A stretch of 64,000 nucleotides of DNA from Rhyzopertha dominica. Lineage: Eukaryota > Arthropoda > Insecta > Coleoptera > Bostrichidae. The stretch covers positions 27,027,786-27,091,785 of the forward strand of contig QCXZ01000041.1 of assembly GCA_025024175.1 (NCBI GenBank), read 5' to 3'. The position numbers were made by a program, and so were the translations under genes. The notes below the pieces were generated by a model, which did not search any database, was not told the DNA's origin, and saw nothing but the letters and a program-made list of their open reading frames with translations. Shown here one piece after another: positions 58,181 to 64,000 of the stretch; the first letter of the stretch is position 1, and the number at the start of each line of letters is the position of its first letter.

Positions 58181-60429
58181 ATCGGTACTAATGGACTAAC
58201 GGGTACTTTTTTCTTGTTACTTCGTTACCTTGACATCGCTATGTTACACACAAGAAAGATGCCCAAAATTCTTGAAATTTTCTTCCAGTGTTACTGCATT
58301 TGAAATTGCAAGTAGAAGATTCCTACTGAACTGGCTCGCTATCTGCTTTGTTTTTAATTTTATTCTTCAACTTTTTATGCGGCTGTTTTATCATGACCAT
58401 ATTTTTGCCCGCATTCCATTTTAAAGGTTGAGTAAGTTTACAAAATTAGATTATCCACACTCACAGTAAAATAGCTTTATGATGTATAACTTTCTGCATT
58501 CGGTAAATTGAAAAACTCAGAAATTTTCTTCGGAACATTTTAAGGAATATTTATACACACGCGATGAATGGTCGTGCAACGCAGCGGTCGTTGTATAATA
58601 AATAATTATTTTTATTTGATTTTCCAAGACCTACAAACTAAGCTTAAATTAATGTAGTGCGGTCAATATTCTGCTGATTCTCATTATCACTTTAACACAC
58701 CCTATGTATTTCGATAACATCCATAGCATCATATAATGCAAAAATCAATATCTAGTTAATGGGGTGTGCTTGTTTTTATGACAACAGCAACAACTACAAC
58801 TAAAACAATTCTGATACTCTTAATTATATTTTACTAACGCTTGAAATTTCACTTTTTTTCTATCTTTCACCTCTGTCTCCAATTTAACTACCTTCAAGAA
58901 TAATTTGTTAGTCTCAAGCAGAGCACAGGTCGTTTCTATTTATTTATGTATAATATAAACAAGTATAAGGAAGTCCACTCGCTTTTACTCTAAACCTTGA
59001 CCTAATGCTTTAGGTCGACCTGGCGACTATATTATAGCAGACGAAAATGGTCTATTATTTTAATACCTGTTTTATGTACTTAAATGCTGTGTCATGGTTC
59101 AATAGCTTGATTAAAAGACATCACGTGTTGGACAACTTAAAGTAGCAACCTTTCCCTACCAAAAAGTTATTCAGGGTCTATTTTCTCGATGCTCTTTATT
59201 CCCCTTGATGTCTAGTTAATTGCAAATGTCGCATAGAGTCCTCCTCTATAAAACCGGTCGTGTAATCCCCAGAGACACGAGGTACTCGCGATTCAGTATC
59301 ATAGGAGGCGCTGGGCCGTCTAACTGTAGCGTAATTTTCCCTGCTACTTCAACGCCGCTTAATATATCAGCCAGATTTACACTAATTATTAAACTTTAAC
59401 CGCGCTTCGGATTTTCAGCTTAATAGTTTGGACTTTGCAATCGGAATACAACCATTTCGCAGTGGGCTTGATCGATATGTATATGACGCGTAAAGACACA
59501 AATGCTGCACACGATAGGCACGACCAATCCACTTTTATTACCTGAATAAAACTCGGTATAAAACGGGAATAAGGTTCAAATGAGATAATAAAAATAGAAT
59601 GGGTATAAGGGCTAAAAGAAGCCGTTAAAATTACGTTGACAATAACGGGTTTCCTAAAACGCATTTAACCAGAAATGGGTTTAAGTCCATCTACTGCGCC
59701 ATCGGTCCCGGATGCCAGCGGACGATCCAAAGCGTAATCTGGTTGAAACAACGGCTGCAAAAAAGTTGTGAGTAACTAAGCATTGGAAACTCTTTATAAT
59801 TGATGCATTAGTGTACAACACTAATTAAGTGTATTTATATTGTATCAAGAATTGAAACCACCGAGGCTGCATTTCAATAATGTTAGTACTGTCTACTAGT
59901 ACTTAGTACTCCTGAACTGCGAACTTTCAAGTTGCTTATCTTTACCAGCCTAGTGCTTAATATAGAGCTAAGTTAGCATGAACTGTAATAAAATAAAATC
60001 GTCTTTATAAATTTTTCCATCAATCGCTATAACAAAAAATATTTTAATAATAATAAAACCTCTTCGTTGCTATGCAAAAATCGGTTATATTGCACACCTG
60101 CAATATAGTGCGAAGAGTGATTAGTGAATAACTACCCACGTCACTTAAACCTGCCTTACCTTGGCTGTTTAGCCCGTGAAGTTAGGAGATCACCGTCCAT
60201 CTAAAGACGAGAAAGAAATAAATAATAATAATACTAATAATAATGACAAAAATATTGTTAGTGAAATAATAAAGAAAGGTATCCTTGTAACCGTTTCTTA
60301 AATAATCCGAGACGAATTTTTAATGTGATATGAGACTTATGATGCCGTATGCGATATGAAGAGCGGTTAGCAGTACTACTGTGGAGTGAATTAAATGTCA
60401 TACATGTAAGTGAGAGATTTCTTTATTAT
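58181..60429. other. No recognised gene; balanced block at about 59240-59760
   Basis: 59240-59760 is less AT-rich, with few simple repeats and no coding family. It could be conserved regulatory sequence or a gene fragment on either strand. Confidence 0.25.
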
Positions 60430-61155
60430 CACTAAATGAGTCATGCACAACAAATGAAACAAACGAAGACCATCAAACCTCAGGGATTTAGAGCAGCAAT
60501 TTCTGACAAAATTCCCGATCATATCCTCTTATCCCGACCACAAACCTAAAACAAGAATTTTGTATTCTTTGCAGCCTGTATATGTCTTTTTTCAACAAAG
60601 TTGGCCCACATACAGTATCAAATACGGGATACCTATAAGCAAATAGCCGAGACAATTTAAGGTGGTGGACAGAATAAAGGCTTTTTAAAATAGAGTAAGA
60701 AGATTTACATATAGCTGAGATGATGAGAAAATCGCAAATCCTTGTCCGTGCAAATTCCTTGCACCTCAGCTGGGGTTAATTTACAGCAATTTATTATAAC
60801 ATCTTTAGTAGACTTTACAGCCTCCCAAATTCCGCCACGGCCAGACAACGTAACGGTCGACTTGCGCTTGCACGTGACTACACCAAATCTGGTTATAATC
60901 AGTGTATTGTACTTTGCAGTTTGCAAGAATTTTCCAAAAGCCCGTAATGTAGTTAGAAAACAGTAACGGCCCTACAAATGAACACTGTGGTACTCCCTGG
61001 ACTGATTTCAACAGATTCCGACGAAACGTTATGATAGCGGTTAGTCAAGAAACTGCGTATAAAACGGACATAATCTGTGTCGATATGGAAGTATCTTAAT
61101 TTGTTGCGTAGGATCACAGGATCCAAAGCTCAGTTCTCAACTTCTTCAGGTTAAA
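60430..61155 (-). pseudogene. LINE reverse transcriptase remnant (second, different element)
   Basis: On the minus strand, with frame changes, come: DPVILRNKLRYFHIDTDYVR and FIRSFLTNRYHNV (61135-61040), QGVPQCSFVGPLLF (around 60995-60955; usual form GVPQGS..GPLLF), a YADD-position replaced by YTDYNQIW, KLTPAEVQGI (about 60780), HLSYM, and DIYRLQRIQNSCFRFVVGIR with GYD (about 60590-60510). These are RT palm, thumb and C-terminal blocks of a Jockey/CR1-like LINE. It differs in sequence from the LINE at 35.7-39.9 kb. Confidence 0.75.
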
Positions 61156-64000
61156 CGCCCACTTTTTAAATGAGCTTCCCAATTCGCTCCCTTAATTTTA
61201 ATTACATCATAATTTCCTAAATAACGCCGATCAGGTTTAAAGTATGACGTAAACAAATCAGTTTGATAGACATAAAACAAATAAAATAAACGTCTCCAAT
61301 TATTTTTTATTTCTACGAGAGAAATTTTCTTGCACTGATATTATTTACTTTTCGCCCACGCAACAACACCATCGCCCCCCAATAGCAGCAATCACAGGGG
61401 GGGGGGCGATATCGCCCACGTTGACAATCACTAATCACTAATCTAGAGTATCGTATGCTTTTGTGTAGCCTAGCAGTATAAGGTACATTAATTTACTGTT
61501 ACCAATCAAAGCCCATATTTGATTAGAAATATGGAGGGCAGATGTAATAGTGTGGTTTTCTTTGAACCACGATTGGTACAAAATATTGTAATGTTTTAAT
61601 GCACAATTTCAAACAAACAAAACTTTCGACAAAGTCTACAGTACACTCACCGGTCTAATTTGGCAGAATTCAGTACCAGCCTCTACAGTCAATTCCCAAG
61701 TTAACAGCATTACTGTAGATGTTTTGCTTGTTCTTAGTCTTTAGGTATCGTGTATGTAAACCTTGGCGTTTGATTTTTGTTTTATTCGGTAATTTTTACT
61801 ATTGTCAATGCTATTTTCTGTTGCTTTGCCTTTTTAATTTAAATATCAGAGCTTGAGGATTTAATAAAGTAATAATTGTATATAATTAGGAATATACCTT
61901 ATTCCAGATAATTTAACGATTTCTAATTGTAAGATCATAAGTAAGTAACAATTTTAGACCAATACGAGTATGAACTTGTGAACCACATATTAACAATGCA
62001 AAACAATACCATGGTTTTCTGTGGTGGCCTTGACTAAGCGAACATTTGTGTAACTTGAAGGCAAATTTTGATTCTATCTTGTTTCAAAATATCTGTTAAA
62101 TTTAGCCCAATCTATGCTTGGAAATATCACTATGTCGTTTATTAAATTTTTTAGTCGCATCTGTAGTTTTTTAGCAATCACAATTCATAATTTTAATAAC
62201 GATTCGAAGATGCGATGCCGACAGATGGCGCAAAAAGATTCGACGTGGCAACCCTGTAAAAACCACTTGTTGCTTTTCTTCTAGTTTCGACTTTCAAGCA
62301 ATCCTAAATATCGATAATATCTGAGATGCTGTATTGCTTGATGGCATAAAGCATCTGGGTAACGAAAAATTATTCACTTACCTGGGAGTCCAAGAAAGTA
62401 AATGCACAACGAACAAAATTTAAAAGAAGTCCAAAAGATATATTTTGACATGGTAACAAAACTATGGATGTTAGTTACAGCTACGAACATCTTAGCAGTC
62501 GTAAAGGTTTTGCGTACTTTCTTTTATATAAACTGGACAAGTCAGTAATTCTTTTTTCAAGTTACCAAATAAGCCGCTGTGTATTATGTATATAATATTG
62601 TCTGAATAATGAAGCCATTATTCACCAAAGTTATTGGACGATTGCCCATGTGACAATGACGAATACACTTAAAGTATTACTAATTTAATGGTGATTTAGA
62701 CGGTGTTTTTATGGCAGTTACCGCTATATACTAACAAAGGAGACCTAAAAGAAATCCACTGGCCTAAACCTAACCCGTGGTGCACTCGGCTTACCAGATG
62801 GCAGCAATAATTTTAGATGGTGCGAGATCTCCTCAAGTGGCTACCCTTCAAATACAATTATATACTGTTGCTTACCCGCGATTATACTCTACGCAGTTTA
62901 TACATTCAGAAGAAAGGTAATGTAGCTTTTCATCCCATAAACAGTGTCAGACCTATAGGATTACCTAATTGTACAGATCAGAAATAGTAACAGTTAATAT
63001 TTGTTGTGACAACTTTTTGTTCTTCAGTCTTAAAAAAAACCAACCTGAAAAACCTGGGTGGCCACCTTTATAACTTTTACGTATACATTTTTTTTATTAA
63101 ATCGGAATAATTTAACATCCGGACAATAGCATTTTGTATGGACAAAATTCTAAGATCTAGCAGTCTTTGCTGACACATAGTAGAGCGTAGGTAAGTTTTT
63201 ATATGTTCTAATTTAGCGACAGTTACAGGTAGCCAGCAAGATACGAAGTGCTATCCGCACATTCTGAAAAGTATCATGCAGTCACTTTATTTAATAAGTC
63301 GAAGAACTTTTAATGGTGGTGCTGATTGAGGACCTTTTAATAATAGGTTCAGACTCATTTCTCAACCAATTCACATCGACACACGCCACAGTTCTCTACA
63401 TCGGTTAAACTGTTTTGCAAACCAGCCCGGGTTTTTTGCGAAAATCGACTTTTCAGGAATTATATTGAAGTATACAGTATACAATATACAATATACAGTA
63501 AACCAAGCATTATAGAATTTTGATAGTTTTCCTAAAAACACCAGATCTAGTGTTAAAAAAAAAACACTGAGCCCTAGGGCCTCTACCTTTCATACAATTA
63601 CTAGGGAAGTATTTTACTTGACAATTATTTAGAATACCTGATTAATATTTATGGGCGACAATTTTCTAAATGCAAATCGTCTACAAAACTAACGAGTATA
63701 GTAAATTATAGTAAAATCATACAGGAACATAATTAAATTACATAGTGCTTAATTCCTTTATGCTGCTTCAATGACATTGAAATGTTAAGTTTACACACCG
63801 GATGAACTAAAAATTACCACTCAAGAAATTTGAAGGTCTAATCTAATTTAAAAAATAATCTTCAATAAAAAGATCAGGTATCTCCAGCATACAAAAAAAT
63901 TATGCAGAATTGGAAACAAAACCTTCGCGTCATATTATTTGTAATAGTTGCGGCATTGTTCAATATTCAACGGTCTGTTTGGAACATTCTGGCCGTAGTA
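61156..64000. other. No recognised gene
   Basis: AT-rich to the right edge. A C-run/G-run pair at about 61373-61407 with two nearby ATCGCCCACG words stands out. A strong donor-like CAG/GTAAGT on the minus strand near 62380 has no supportable exon. Confidence 0.3.

Noticed and set aside
58230..58440. Possible BED-hAT fragment beside the hairpin
   Set aside because: Only vague resemblance; no Cys/His spacing could be found in any frame.
62370..62400. Strong donor-like CAG/GTAAGT on the minus strand
   Set aside because: No acceptor-bounded open exon could be drawn upstream of it.

Overview
This window looks like a repeat-rich, AT-rich stretch of an arthropod nuclear genome, most likely an insect. 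The evidence is the mix of elements: BEL/Pao LTR retrotransposons, a rosa-like or mauritiana-like mariner, hAT elements with BED fingers, pogo-, piggyBac- and P-like transposase remnants, and a non-LTR retrotransposon whose ORF1 ends in an FP25K-like domain. No bacterial gene layout, rRNA or tRNA was seen. Scattered N bases point to a draft assembly. The species cannot be named from the sequence. No complete host gene was found. Two short intervals bounded by splice signals (40578-40776 on the minus strand and 48937-48988 on the plus strand) are the only candidates for host exons.

Layout. 1-2700: decayed pogo-like transposase (minus), split by a 1.7-kb element with an 8-bp target-site duplication (TSD). 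4.5-5.3 kb: BED-finger hAT transposase remnant. 6.28-8.32 kb: two nested hAT-type elements, each with a perfect 8-bp TSD; the inner one recurs at 53.24-54.38 kb. 12.37 kb and 50.09 kb: two copies of a 139-bp palindromic repeat. 12.77-26.21 kb: a minus-strand BEL/Pao retrotransposon (BEL-1) with 5-bp TSDs. It carries three later arrivals: an apparently intact mariner (15402-16696), a Ty3/gypsy-like 3' fragment (about 17.2-17.77 kb), and a nearly intact 6.0-kb plus-strand BEL/Pao element (BEL-2, 18701-24700).

26.64-29.26 kb: a 2.6-kb element with long inverted repeats. Each repeat carries a tandem array of a 21-bp unit containing a perfect palindrome, with 4 units on one side and 15 on the other. 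This is the least familiar object in the window. 30.4-31.0 kb: piggyBac-like remnant. 31.59-33.39 kb: P-like element with a THAP start and a perfect 8-bp TSD. 35.66-39.91 kb: plus-strand non-LTR retrotransposon ending in an (ATT)n tract. 42.1-45.9 kb: strongly decayed third BEL/Pao element. 47.1-47.5 kb: mariner remnant. 52.0-52.4 kb: FLYWCH-type finger remnant. 60.4-61.2 kb: remnant of a second LINE. The rest is AT-rich sequence with no recognised gene.

The order of events can be read from the nesting. BEL-1 landed first, and its reading frame resumes when mariner and one TA are left out. The pogo gene likewise continues across the 502-2229 insertion. Nearly all coding regions carry stops or frameshifts. 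The exception is the mariner transposase; BEL-2 comes next, with one stop and one frameshift.
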